A stretch of DNA of 64,000 bases from Larimichthys crocea (GCF_000972845.2 NC_040016.1:26013795-26077794); one strand, 5' to 3'; positions 1-10,845 are shown, numbered from the stretch's first letter. Numbers and translations are program-made. The notes: generated by a model from the sequence alone, not told the origin.

Positions 1-84
1 TAGCACTGCTGCTTTTCATTTGTTCGCTCTCGTCTTCTTCCTGACAGCGTACAGTAATTGTTGCTCTGTGTGACTTCTCTTCAG

Positions 85-129
85 GACACAGCAAATGTCC
101 TGGACCAGAGAGCAGCACTGAAACAGTAA
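85..129 (+). CDS. Possible terminal coding exon (very short)
   Basis: A pyrimidine-rich acceptor-like sequence ending TTCTCTTCAG at 84 is followed by an open frame of 14 codons ending in TAA at 127-129 (D-T-A-N-V-L-D-Q-R-A-A-L-K-Q). Splice context and clean stop resemble a last coding exon, and any upstream exons would lie outside the window. The other two frames are also open for a similar distance, so the frame is not proven. I do not recognise the peptide, and chance is a real alternative. Confidence 0.15.
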   Translation, partial: DTANVLDQRAALKQ

Positions 130-668
130 CGCTGAACCTCAAACTGTGACGCCGCAGATCTACGTCAGTAACGGACACGCCGTGTGCCGAGATGTTTTAA
201 CATGGCGCTGAAGTCAGGTGATATCGTACAGAGAGGGAGAGAGTCTGCACGTGGACGAGGCTGTGATGGATGGAAGAAAGCGCTGACTTCATCCACCTGA
301 TGATGGCGCTACATTCAAAGTCAGAGGATCCTCTGACAGGACAGTCATGTGTTTGGTAGCATGGATGCTAAGAGAAGAAGCAGCCTTTATTTTTCCTGTT
401 GGCCTGAATAAAGTCAGAAATATGTTCACATGCCGGGACGGACTGAGGGTTAACGGAGGAGCACAGGAAGCTTCCAGCTCTGGGCGCTCGCTGTTCAAAT
501 GCAGCCAATAATATTCACAGAGCGGCAAAGCCAAATACAATACTCCTCCCTAACAAGGCACACACAGAGTCCCAGCAAACAGCAAACATGAATCCCAGCA
601 GACCAAAAGAAAGGTCGTCGTTGTTCTGAGAGAGAAGAGGCTGTTTTCTGAATTTACAGCGAGCTACA

Positions 669-703
669 CCAATCAAAGGGCACTGTGATGTTGCCATAGT
701 TAC
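669..703 (+). promoter_or_regulatory. CCAAT box followed by RFX-type X-box motif
   Basis: CCAAT at 669-673 is followed by GTTGCCATAGTTAC at 690-703, an almost symmetric match to the RFX consensus (GTTRCCATGGYAAC). RFX and NF-Y sites occur together in some ciliary and MHC class II promoters. No gene start is visible next to it, so function is inference. Confidence 0.25.
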
Positions 704-1099
704 AGGGACAAAAACCCCAAAGCTCCTGAGATGCGGAGCGGCAGATCCTCCTCCTGAAACTGGACTTTTCTCCGTGTGTTTATCAGCCCGATGGGAGGCC
801 GTGGTCAGAGTCCTCCCCTCTCTGCTTCTTGGAGACAATAGCTGGACGATTATATTATGGAAATTTCAGGTCTGTGTGTCGGACCGCTGGCAATGATTAA
901 TGAGCCACAGTGATGCAGAGGTACGACAGGATGGAGAAGCTCTGTCTGCTGGCAGATGGAGCGGCAGTGATAGCATGAATGTCACAGAAACACAGACAGG
1001 ACCTCTTAATGGACCATCAAGGTTTAAGGACTCAGAACCACGGCATCTTATTCTAGCAAAACATAACCAGTCTGATTTCAAAAGGAATTTATTCTTTTT

Positions 1100-1528
1100 C
1101 TGTCCTGATGGACAGTGAATTAAAATGTAGCTGCTGTTAGCTCAGTTTGTTGACAGTGAATTAAAATGTAGCTGCTGTTAGCTCAGTTTGTTAGCTGGAC
1201 TGTGAGCTCAGACAGTGTGAGTGTTTGTACCACAGGATGTTAGGACCACGACAAGAAGAAGAAGAAGAAGAAGAAGAAGAAGAAGAAGAGGAGGTTTCCA
1301 GGCTCAGCAGCTTCTATGGACATGATGGCAGAGGAGAAGAGAGTGAAGAGGACGCTGACGGAGGAAGCTAAGAAGAGAAAAGGAGAGAGTGAGCGAGCAA
1401 GAAGCCGCCGGACAAGAGTAAATGTGGGACTGACTTTTAGTGGTTGGTGAGAGCTTGGTGAAATAAAAGGCTGAAAGACAGACGCCGAGCTGGGCTGACT
1501 GCTGCTGGACTAGGCAGTGAGATCAGCT
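1100..1528 (+). repeat. Dispersed element 'Y', copy 1, unique part
   Basis: This segment has an inverted homologue at about 40493-40875. It holds a 41-bp tandem duplication (1111-1151 and 1152-1192), a GAA/AAG microsatellite (1253-1292), then a short open frame starting ATGGACATGATGGCAGAGG near 1316. That frame translates as a Lys/Arg-rich peptide ending V-N-V-G-L-T-F-S-G-W before a TGA near 1447. I recall similar R-V-N-x-G-x-x-F-x-x-W-R-E-L segments at the start of fish transposon-associated proteins. The codon after W is TGA followed by GAG-CTT (E-L), so CGA (R) to TGA decay at a CpG is plausible. Both copies share it, suggesting descent from one defective element. The parent family is not identified. 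Confidence 0.6.
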
Positions 1529-2204
1529 GCTGCTGGGGACCTGGGTGATGATTGGCTGCTGGGGACCTGGATGATGATTGGCTGCTGGGGACCTGGATGA
1601 TGATTGGCTGCTGGGGACCTGGATGATGATTGGCTGCTGGGGACCTGGATGATGATTGGCTGCTGGGGACCTGGATGATGATTGGCTGCTGGGGACCTGG
1701 ATGATGATTGGCTGCTGGGGACCTGGATGATGATTGGCTGCTGGGGACCTGGATGATGATTGGCTGCTGGGGACCTGGATGATGATTGGCTGCTGGGGAC
1801 CTGGATGATGATTGGCTGCTGGGGACCTGGATGATGATTGGCTGCTGGGGACCTGGATGATGATTGGCTGCTGGGGACCTGGATGATGATTGGCTGCTGG
1901 GGACCTGGATGATGATTGGCTGCTGGGGACCTGGATGATGATTGGCTGCTGGGGACCTGGATGATGATTGGCTGCTGGGGACCTGGATGATGATTGGCTG
2001 CTGGGGACCTGGATGATGATTGGCTGCTGGGGACCTGGATGATGATTGGCTGCTGGGGACCTGGATGATGATTGGCTGCTGGGGACCTGGATGATGATTG
2101 GCTGCTGGGGACCTGGATGATGATTGGCTGCTGGGGACCTGGATGATGATTGGCTGCTGGGGACCTGGATGATGATTGGCTGCTGGGGACCTGGCTGATG
2201 ATTG
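1529..2204 (+). repeat. 26-bp minisatellite, exactly 26 units
   Basis: The unit is GCTGCT plus GGGGACCTGGATGATGATTG. The 676 bases equal 26 units. The first unit has a variant CTGGGTGATG and the last CTGGCTGATG; all internal units are identical as far as I can read. Twenty-six is not a multiple of three, so three units give a 78-base coding period, which explains the long repetitive open frames on the minus strand; these are not genes. Each unit carries ATTGGCTGCT, the reverse complement of an NF-Y-like CCAAT site. Confidence 0.95.
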
Positions 2205-3180
2205 GCTGTTAGCAAAGTTGCAAAGTTGTCGACCGTAAAAGTTAAACTTTTTTTTTAATAACAGTAAAATTCTGACTGCAACAACCTCCTGGACGGTCCA
2301 ACATTGGTTTGCGTACATCCATCAGTGAACTATTCCAACCACGTGTCCGTCAGCTGTTCACGTGTTACACAAACAATACTTTTTATCCTTTGAGACAATT
2401 CAGCGATGTTATTTACTGTGAGCACGGAGACATGCGAGCTGCGTTTCACTGCCATTACATCCAAACGCATCAACCATAAAAATCAATCGGCGAGCTTCTT
2501 TCCTTCAGGTTTGCTGTCTCCTTTATTTTGGAGGATTTGTTTCATCATGTGGAACTCTGTCTCTCTCAGGACTTCCACTCCGGCTCTATTGAAGGAAATT
2601 CGGTCTCCTCATTACACTGTCTGGCTCTTTGAAGCGAATGGGATGGGGGTTATTGTGTAAGACCTATTTTAGGAGGCTGGCTCTCAGCCCGAGTCCATTG
2701 TTAAAGAATATCTGGCAGAGCTTTTGCTTCTCAATTTGGAGGCTTGTGAGCAAATGCAGAATAATGCGACACATTGTGCGTAACACAACGTGCACGTTTT
2801 TATGTAACGTTTGAGTTTTTGTACACATGCATTAAACAATGCTAAACCATTAACAGGAAGCTCTGAACCCTACTTCCTGTTTGACTGAGGCTTTAACAAA
2901 GTAAAGCAGGCTTGCAGCTCTTCTGTTACATTCTTTTCTTTTGCACCATGTTGAACTTCATCCTCTTCTCCCTCGTTAAGCAGTCCAGCACTCCTGAAAG
3001 AAGTCCAATGATGCCGGTGTACCCTGCCTCATTACGCCGTCTGGCTCTTTGAAAGTAAATGAGCACGGGGTTTTATTGTGAAAGGGTCTATTTGAGTTTA
3101 CCTCACACTGTCCATGTTTCAGACAAATGACTAATTCTTTGTAGGGAATGATTTTCTGTCAATGCATTAAATATAAGTAC
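2205..3180. other. Unique stretch with a ~65-bp internal duplication
   Basis: No gene is recognised. A segment at 2607-2670 is repeated with substitutions at 3027-3092; both start CCTCATTAC and share CTGGCTCTTTGAA and a TTATTGTG core. This is an old local duplication or two copies of a short dispersed repeat. The rest shows nothing I can name. Confidence 0.45.
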
Positions 3181-3669
3181 TTACACAACATCTATCTCAT
3201 CACACTCCAGTGATCCAATCTTAAAGTTTCCGTCTCTGACTTCACTGCATTGATCCCAGTGTGGAAATTTACCATCTGGATTGGACCCGCACTGTTTTCT
3301 GCCAGACCAGCGCACCAGCTGGAAACCAGTGATTGCCCTCTTTATATTTGCAGACTCATATGTTTTATTTATTTCTGCACAATGTGACTTCTTGACTCTC
3401 GGGTTCTCGAGCTGGAATGAGTGTGTCGGTTTCCGTGAAGGGGGAATATTCCCTGTGTTTCCCTTCATGTTTCCTCTGAGAGAGACTGGAAGTGCTGCAG
3501 CGAGGAAATTTGGACTCGACTCGGGGTGCATGCCTGCATACATTACGCAGTTTTCAAACAGCCTTTTGTTGATTTGCTTTTCATGAATGATTTGCACTTT
3601 ATTTGAGGAAACAGGAAACACACTGAAGACGAGGAGATGAAGAACGTATGCTTTGTTTACAACAATCAT
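3181..3669 (-). CDS. Candidate secreted-protein exon, unrecognised
   Basis: A 162-codon minus-strand open frame starts at ATG 3669 with G at position -3. The N-terminus (residues 1-22, M-I-V-V-N-K then A-Y-V-L-H-L-L-V-F-S-V-F-P-V-S-S) resembles a signal peptide. Cysteines fall at about 41, 97, 127, 141 and 156, and one N-glycosylation sequon (N-K-T) lies near residue 101. The frame closes at a TAA that is itself part of GTGTAAGTAC, an excellent splice donor (G|GTAAGT), so the frame may be an exon spliced onward to lower coordinates, with the apparent stop lying in the intron. No tandem repeat underlies it, unlike most long frames here. I do not recognise the family. Chance, or a decayed element, remains possible. 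Confidence 0.28.
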   Translation of the reverse strand: MIVVNKAYVLHLLVFSVFPVSSNKVQIIHEKQINKRLFENCVMYAGMHPESSPNFLAAALPVSLRGNMKGNTGNIPPSRKPTHSFQLENPRVKKSHCAEINKTYESANIKRAITGFQLVRWSGRKQCGSNPDGKFPHWDQCSEVRDGNFKIGSLECDEIDVV

Positions 3670-4375
3670 GTCGCTTCACAGACAGACAGATTAGATTCAT
3701 CCCTGCACGTTATGACGGGTCACACGAGAGATGTCAAACTCTGATCCTTTTAGGGACTTGAATCTTTCTGAGTCAATCACTAAACAGATCCAGATCTTAC
3801 GAGTCATCTGAGTCATTTGTCCATGAGCATACAGTATAAATTCTACCAGTGAAACACAAGCCCGCCTGTCTTAGACTACAAATAGGCTGAATAAACTCAG
3901 ATTTGAAGCTGTTATATGAGGAGGGCAGTCCACTGTTTGTCCACTGTCAGTTAAAAGATCCGGGTTAAAGATCTGGATGAATCGCGACTCACACAAATAA
4001 ATCTGATAAAGACACGACTCCTGAAAGATACAAAGCTCAAGTTTTTCCTTCAGTAAACATCTACTGATTTCTACTACAGGGGAAACTGAACTCTACTTCC
4101 TGTTTGATGTGTCTTGTCAGGTATAAATCAGATAGCAGCTTGTTGTTGTGTAGTCAGGTGTAATCAGAGGGCAGCAGTGTGACTTCTCTAATTAAAGTGT
4201 TGCTTTCTGCCTCAGACCTAAAAATATCTCCTGTCTTCTGTTTGACAGATCTCAGTGTGTGCAGTACATCCTGCAGGTGGCACGATCTCACCTGTGACAG
4301 AAGGTTTGTATCTGCAGTAACAACGAAACACAACACAGAGCAAAACCTCAGAGTCTAGCTTCCAGTGAACACGGC
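3670..4375. other. No feature recognised
   Basis: AT-moderate unique sequence with only short open frames. It runs into the first 47-bp array, and the last ~25 bases (CACGGCTGGACCGAACAG region) already match the left flank of that element. Confidence 0.5.
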
Positions 4376-4897
4376 TGGACCGAACAGAACCTCTGAACCG
4401 GCAGTGTCCAGTCTAACAGTGACTACAGCAACAGAACCTCTGAACCAGCAGAGTCCAGTCTAACAGTGAACACAGCAACAGAATCTCTGAACCGGCAGTG
4501 TCCAGTCTAACAGTGAACACAGTAAACAGAACCGCTGAACCGGCAGTGTCCTCTAACAGTGAACACAGCAACAGAACCCTGAACCAGCAGTGGTCCAGTC
4601 TAACAGTGAACACAGCACAGAACCTCTGAACCAGCAGTGTCAGTCTAACAGTGAACACAGCAACAGAACCTCTGAACCGGCAGTGTCCAGTCTAACAGTG
4701 AACACAGCGACAGAACCTCTGAACCAGCAGTGTCCAGTCTAACAGCGAACACAGCGACAGAACCTCTGAACCGGCAGTGTCCAGTCTAACAGTGAACACA
4801 GCGACAGAACCTCTGAACCGGCAGTGTCCAGTCTAACAGTGAACACAGTGACAGAACCTCTGAACCAGCAGTGTCCAGTCTAACAGTGAACACAGCA
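4376..4897 (+). repeat. 47-bp minisatellite array A
   Basis: About eleven units of 47 bp; unit pieces are CAGTGTCCAGTCTAACAGTG, AACACAGCGACAGAACCTCT and GAACCGG. The left edge includes GGACCGAACAGAACC, the same lead-in seen at 15.98 kb and 59.09 kb. Units vary at CCGG/CCAG and AGCGAC/AGCAAC, and several have single-base losses. It ends abruptly in unique DNA at GCAGTACGCTG without the usual right flank. Confidence 0.95.
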
Positions 4898-5511
4898 GTA
4901 CGCTGTGAGCGCTCTGATCTTTAGTCTCAGTCCTTCAGTCTCATTCTGCTTCCCTCAGCCACATCAGAGCCGTGTGAAGTTCCTGCTGACACAAACTGTT
5001 TGTTCGGTGGGAAGCAGCTGCCTCTGTGTCAGATTCTTCTTCTTCTTTCATTTTTCCTTCTTTCTGCCTCATTTCCTTATTTCTTAAATCTCTCCTCGTC
5101 TCTCCTGCTCTTGTACTTCTCTCTCAGTGGCAGCCAGCTTAAATAAAAGATGAGTCCTGAGATGTGATGTGTCCGTCATCCATTCATCCAGTCAGATCAA
5201 CCCCTTATTCACTCTCTCCATTATTATTTTCGGTCATTATTGACCTCTTTCCACTAAAGTCGACAAACATGAGGCGATGATGAGCAGCTCGTTTGTCTTC
5301 TAATTTCCCTCTCACGTTTTTTGTTCATCGCCTGACAGACCTGAGTGCTCCTCGACAGCAGAGGATCGTCTTCACTGTGAAAGGTTTTTCAAAAAGGACA
5401 ATAATTCAGAAACACTGACAGAAAAACAACTGAAAACTTCTTTACATCCATGACGATGCAGGACGACCCAACACAACTGTCCAATCAATGAGTTAGTTCA
5501 ACTTCACGTGA
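4898..5511. other. No feature recognised
   Basis: Pyrimidine-rich on the plus strand around 5030-5110 and otherwise unremarkable. No coding signal is seen. Confidence 0.5.
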
Positions 5512-5605
5512 CAACCAACCATCAACCTCCATGTCGGTGAATGAAGCCACAAACTGCAGTTCCTCAAACGTCCACTTGAGGCTGTCTCCAGAAGTCAGTC
5601 AGGCA
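5512..5605 (-). repeat. Dispersed fish repeat fragment ('ACTTCTGGAG' family)
   Basis: Read on the minus strand it begins TGACTGACTTCTGGAGACAG and continues CCTCAAGTGGACGTTTGAGG. The same module is on the plus strand at about 19540-19590. I recall this motif as a very common interspersed repeat of teleost genomes, but cannot name the family. In both places a 42-bp array lies on the same side of it and in the same relative orientation. Confidence 0.6.
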
Positions 5606-5959
5606 GTCTGCGGGGACGTCACAGAGACTACGTCCAGGTTTTAGACAGTCTGCGGGGACGTCACGGAGACCATCCAGGTTTTAGACAGTCTGCGGGGACG
5701 TCTCAGAGACTACGTCCAGGTTTTAGACAGTCTGCGGGGACGTACAGAGGACTACGTCCAGGTTTTAGACAGTCTGCGGGGACGTCACGGAGACTACATC
5801 CAGGTTTTAGACAGTTGAGGGGACGTCACGGAGACTACGTCCAGGTTTTAGACAGTCTGCGGGGACGTCACGGAGACTACGTCCAGGTTTTAGACAGTCT
5901 GCGGGGACGTCTCAGAGACTACGTCCAGGTTTTAGACAGTCTGCAGGGACGTCATGGAG
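5606..5959 (+). repeat. 42-bp minisatellite array 1
   Basis: About 8.4 units; unit pieces are GTCTGCGGGGACGTCACGG, AGACTACGTCCAGG and TTTTAGACA. Forty-two is divisible by three, so every frame free of stops stays open (a 14-residue repeat beginning D-S-L-R-G-R-H-G-D-Y); this open frame is a by-product. Units vary at CACGG/CACAG/CTCAG. The right edge is GACGTCATGGAG then unique DNA. Confidence 0.95.
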
Positions 5960-6291
5960 AACATGGGGTTGTGTCTCACAGTCCTCATTTCGTACACAGG
6001 TGGACAGTCCAAACTTTTCCCATTTAAATTCTTCTTTTAACTCTTGAGCCCGTTGGTCTCCTGCCACCGAGATAACAATCCAAGATCTATTACTGCGTGT
6101 AAACATCAATAGTCCCATATTCCCTGATGGATACAGCGCAGGCATGACCCTCTGAGCCATTCAAATCATTACCGCGGCAACAATGAGATTCACCTTAACC
6201 CAGGTTGCTATGGCGACAGTCGAGTGCAGAGCCAGCGAGTTCCTGCTTGTGTTTAGGGTTTTTTGTTACTGCAGCTGGTCTGTAAGCTCAC

Positions 6292-6348
<57 letters not shown>

Positions 6349-6520
6349 GTATTAATACAAAGATATAATATGTACATGTAAACACACACACTTAAAGGTT
6401 TATCTACTAAAATCCCAAACCAGTTCATTGCAGGTTTACAGGGACGTCACTGTCCACTGAAGAGTGATGATTCAGTGCCTGATTATGAGGACAGTAGATA
6501 ATTAGCCACATTTTACAGTA
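5960..6520. other. Unique stretch with CA microsatellite and X-box-like site
   Basis: It contains a (CA)n tract at about 6288-6345 with one interruption. GTTGCTATGGCGAC at 6204-6217 resembles the RFX X-box consensus. No gene is recognised. Confidence 0.5.
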
Positions 6521-9018
6521 ACCTCTGAACCAGCAGTGTCCAGTCTAACAGTGAACACAGCGACAGAACCTCTGAACCGGCAGTGTCCAGTCTAACAGTG
6601 AACACAGCGACAGAACCCTGAACCGCAGTGTCCGTCTAACAGTGAACACAGCGACAGAACCTCTGAACCGGCAGTGTCCAGTCTAACAGTGAACACAGCG
6701 ACAGAACCTCTGAACCGGCAGTGTCCAGTCTAACAGTGAACACAGCGACAGAACCTCTGAACCAGCAGAGTCCAGTCTAACAGTGAACACAGCGACAGAA
6801 CCTCTGAACCAGCAGTGTCCAGTCTAACAGTGAACACAGCGACAGAACTTCTGAACCGGCAGTGTCCAGTCTAACAGGAACACAGCGACAGAACCTGAAC
6901 CAGCAAGTCCAGTCAACAGTGAACACAGCGACAGAACTTCTGAACCGGCAGTGTCCAGTCTAACAGTGAACACAGCGACAGAACTTCTGAACGGCAGGGT
7001 CCAGTCTAAGTGAACACAGCGACAGAACTCGAACCGGCAGTGTCCAGTCTAACAGTGAACACAGCGACAGAACCTCTGAACCGGCAGTGTCCAGTCTAAC
7101 AGTGAACACAGCGACAGAACCTCTGAACCGGCAGTGTCCAGTCTAACAGTGAACACAGCGACAGAACCTCTGAACCGCAGTGTCCAGTCTAACAGTGACA
7201 CAGCGACAGAACCTCTGAACCGACAGTGTCCAGTCTAACAGTGAACACAGCGACAGAACCTCTGAACCGACAGTGTCCAGTCTAACAGTGAACACAGCGA
7301 CAGAACCTCTGAACCGGCAGTGTCCAGTCAACAGTGAACACACAGCACAGAACCTCTGAACCGGCAGAGTCCAGTCTAACAGTGAACACAGCGACAGAAC
7401 CTCTGAACCAGCAGTGTCCAGTCTAACAGTGAACACAGCGACAGAACCTCTGAACCAGCAGTGTCCAGTCTAACAGGGAACACAGCGACAGAACCTCTGA
7501 ACCAGCAGAGTCCAGTCTAACAGTGAACACAGCGACAGAACTTCTGAACCGGCAGTGTCCAGTCTAACAGTGAACACAGCGACAGAACTTCTGAACCGGC
7601 AGTGTCCAGTCTAACAGTGAACACAGCGACAGAACTTCTGAACCAGCAGTGTCCAGTCTAACAGTGAACACAGCGACAGAACCCTGAACCGGCAGTGTCC
7701 ATCTAACAGTGAACACAGCGACAGAACCTCTGAACCGGCAGTGTCCCAGCCTAACAGTGAAACAGCGACAGAACCTCTGAACCGGCAGTGCCCAGTCTAA
7801 AGTGAACACAGCGACAGAACCTCTGAACCGACAGTGTCCAGTCTAACAGTGAACACAGCGACAGAACCTCTGAACCGACAGTGTCCAGTCTAACAGTGAA
7901 CACAGCGACAGAACCTCTGAACCGGCAGTGGTCCAGTCTAACAGTGAACACAGCGACAGAACCCTGAACCGGCAGAGTCCCAGTCTAACGTGAACACAGC
8001 GACAGAACCTCTGAACCAGCAGTGTCCAGTCTAACAGTGAACACAGCGACAGAACCTCTGAACCAGCAGTGTCCAGTCTACAGGGAACACAGCGACAGAA
8101 CCTCTGAACCAGCAGAGTCCAGTCTAACAGTGAACACAGCGACAGAACTTCGAACCGGCAGTGTCCAGTCTAACAGTGAACACAGCGACAGAACTTCTGA
8201 ACCGGCAGTGTCCAGTCTAACAGTGAACACAGCAACAGAACTTCTGAACCAGCAGTGTCCAGTCTAACAGTGAACACAGCGACAGAACCTCTGAACCGGC
8301 AGTGTCCAGTCTAACAGTGAACACAGCGACAGAACCTCTGAACCGGCATGTCCAGTCTAACAGTGAAACACAGCGACAGAACCTCTGAACCGGCAGTGCC
8401 AGTCTAACAGTGAACACAGCGACAGAACCTCTGAACCGACAGGTGCAGTCTAACAGTGAACACAGCGACAGAACCTCTGAACCGACAGTGTCCATCTAAC
8501 AGTGAACACAGCGACAGAACCCTGAACCGGCAGTGTCCCAGTCTAACAGTGAACACAGCGAGAACCTCTGAACCGCAGAGTCCAGCTAACAGTGAACACA
8601 GCGGCAGAACTCTGAACCAGCAGTGTCCAGTCTAACAGTGAACACAGCGACAGAACCTCTGAACCAGCAGTGTCCAGTCTAACAGGGAACACAGCGACAG
8701 AACCGGAACCAGCAGAGTCCAGTCTAACAGTGAACACAGCGACAGAACTTCTGAACCGGCAGTGTCCAGTCTAACAGTGAACACAGCGACAGAACTTCTG
8801 AACCGGCAGTGTCCAGTCTAACAGTGAACACAGCAACAGAACTTCTGAACCAGCAGTGCCAGTCTAACAGTGAACACAGCGACAGAACCTCTGAAACCGG
8901 CAGTGTCCAGTCAACATTGAACACAGCGACAGAACCTCTGAACCGGCAGTGTCCAGTCTAACAGTGAACACAGCGACAGAACCTCTGAACCAGCGTGTCC
9001 AGTCAAACAGTGAACACA
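6521..9018 (+). repeat. 47-bp minisatellite array B (largest)
   Basis: About 53 tandem units of the 47-bp repeat, nearly 2.5 kb. Higher-order structure is visible: the block with GGGAACACAGCG and CAGCAGAGTCCAG variants recurs near 7.47, 8.08 and 8.68 kb, implying amplification in blocks of about 0.6 kb (roughly 13 units). Single-base deletions and insertions are scattered through it (for example at 6616-6635, 7680-7800 and 8340-8600), so open frames here are broken and meaningless. Confidence 0.95.
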
Positions 9019-9150
9019 CGCCTATCAGCTGGTTTTCTTGCTAGGTTTGGCTCCTGGCATCCCGGGCTGAGTCAGTTCAGTTAGCTACACGACTGACCGA
9101 GCCAACCACAGTTAGCGCTTCACTACTGATCAGTGTTTCCATCAAGTAAT
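9019..9150 (+). repeat. Right flank of the 47-bp element (copy B)
   Basis: It contains CCTATCAGCTGGTTTTCTTG, GGTTTGGCTCCTGGCATCCC and GGGCTGAGTCAGTTCAG, then a segment (CCGAGCCAACCACAGTTAG) also present at 50.65 kb in inverted orientation. The same flank follows arrays F and G and the single-unit copy D, so the array sits inside a dispersed element. Confidence 0.85.
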
Positions 9151-10022
9151 GGAAGCTAATGTTAGCAGTTAGCTATGTTAGCTGTGAGCTAATGTTAACC
9201 GTGAGCTAATGTTAGCCGTGAGCTAATGTTAGCCGTGAGCTAATGTTAGCAGTGAGCTAATGTTAACAGTGAGCTAATGTTAGCAGTGAGCTAATGTTAA
9301 CAGTGAGCTAATGTTAGCCGTGAGCTAATGTTAGCAGTGAGCTAATGTTAGCAGTTAGCTATGTTAGCAGTTAGCTAATGTTATAGAGTGAGCATGTTAG
9401 CAGTTAGCTAATGTTAGCAGTTAGCTATGTTAACAGTGAGTTAATGTTAACAGTGAGCTAATGTTAGCATTAGCTAATGTTCGCGTGAGCTATGTTAGCA
9501 GTGACTAATGTTGGCAGTGGAGCTAATGTTAGCAGTGAAAGTACTATGTTAACAGTGAGCTAATGTTAGCAGTGAGCCTAATGTTAAAGCAGTGGTGCTA
9601 ATGGTTTACAGTGAGCTAAGGTTAGCAGTTGAGCTCTTGTTACAGTGAGCTAAGTTAGCAGTGAGCTAATGTTAACAGTGAGCTAATGTTAGCAGTGAGC
9701 TAATGTTAACAGTGAGCTAATGTTAACAGTGAGCTAATGTTAGCAGTGAGCTAATGTTAGCAGTGAGCTAATGTTAGCAGTGAGCTAATGTTAACAGTGA
9801 GCTAATGTTAACAGTTAGCTATGTTAGCAGTGAGCTAATGTTAGCAGTGAGCTAATGTTAGCAGTGAGCTAATGTTAACAGTGAGCTAATGTTAACAGTG
9901 AGCTATGTTAATAGTGAGCTAATGTTAACAGTGAGCTAATGTTAGCAGTGAGCTAATGTTAGCAGGGAGCTAATGTTAGCAGTGAGCTATGTTAGCAGTG
10001 AGCTATGTTAGCAGTGAGCTAA
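9151..10022 (+). repeat. 17-bp minisatellite
   Basis: About 50 units of GAGCTAATGTTAGCAGT with common variants AACAGT and AGCCGT. Irregular units between about 9370 and 9660 carry extra or missing bases, while 9660-10020 is clean. It abuts the right flank of 47-bp element B and may have grown from AGCTAATGTTAGC words in that element's tail. Confidence 0.95.
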
Positions 10023-10845
10023 CTTGGAGAGAAAAATCAAATGTGATAAAGTTCATAACTTTCGTTGATGTTAGCATTCAGCTACATTAGCTGCTATCAT
10101 CATAAGAAACTGGTTTATGACTAAAACTGAAATTTTCCTTTGGAGATTAAAAGTTGTTTTTTTTTTCTGGCAGAACAAACTGAGAACAAGTAAAATAGAT
10201 CAAAACAAAAGAGACGGTATGAAAACACGAGTCCAACAGTATCAGTTCAAACATCTCCAGGTCTGGATGGATTCAGAGAGATCATGAAGTTTTAGAACTT
10301 TTGTTCCAGTCTGAAGGTGACGAGCATCCAAACTCACTTTTCATATTCTCACATATAAAATACAGAATATATGTGAGCAAGAGCAGCGTTCATACCCAGC
10401 CTGTGGACACATTAACAGATCATATAAAGAGCCTGAACATTTAGTATAATATTTATCATTATTTCATGCTTCATGTAAATCTGTTTATTTAAATGTATTC
10501 CTGCTCATCAGGCTAATGTGTTACAATATTAATAAGAAATGATGTATGCATTATTCAGTTTTTTTATTAAAATATTTTTATTACAATATTCAGTTTTTTA
10601 AAGATATAAATAAATGATTATGTAAAATAATAATAAAAAATATAAGAGGTCAATGTCACTTTTCACCGAACTGCTCGTTATAAGATGTGACTTAAAAACA
10701 AATATGAGATCTCCACTTTCAGACTCTTATTTTATAGAAAATTAGAAATAACCAAATAACCTGTTGCACTTTTTTTAAATAAATGTTTTTTTCAGGTCTT
10801 CAGGCGCCGTGTCGTGACAGAACTGTGACTCTGACTCGCTAGTTT
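10023..10845. other. AT-rich unique stretch
   Basis: No coding signal. AT-rich runs occur between about 10440 and 10780 with several AATAAA words, but no associated gene is seen. Confidence 0.45.

Larger units (their letters stand above)
1..1099. other. Mostly unique sequence, no confident gene
   Basis: No reading frame here looks like a conserved protein; open frames on both strands are about 100 codons or less. Two small items are listed separately: a possible terminal exon at 85-129 and a CCAAT/X-box motif pair at 669-703. The stretch could be intron, 3' UTR or intergenic DNA. Confidence 0.5.

Noticed and set aside
1437..2318. Long minus-strand open frames of 230-293 codons with P/Q/S/H repeats
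   Set aside because: They are the 26-bp minisatellite read in frame; a stop-free unit whose triple is 78 bases stays open by default.
5815..6027. Repeat protein with D-Y-V-Q-V-L-D-S units, also seen at 19128-19524 and 35194-35382
   Set aside because: It is the 42-bp minisatellite, present in many places in both orientations; the frame is a consequence of unit length divisible by three.
4376..9018. CRISPR-like direct repeats
   Set aside because: Units are contiguous with no unique spacers, and the genome is clearly animal; these are minisatellites.
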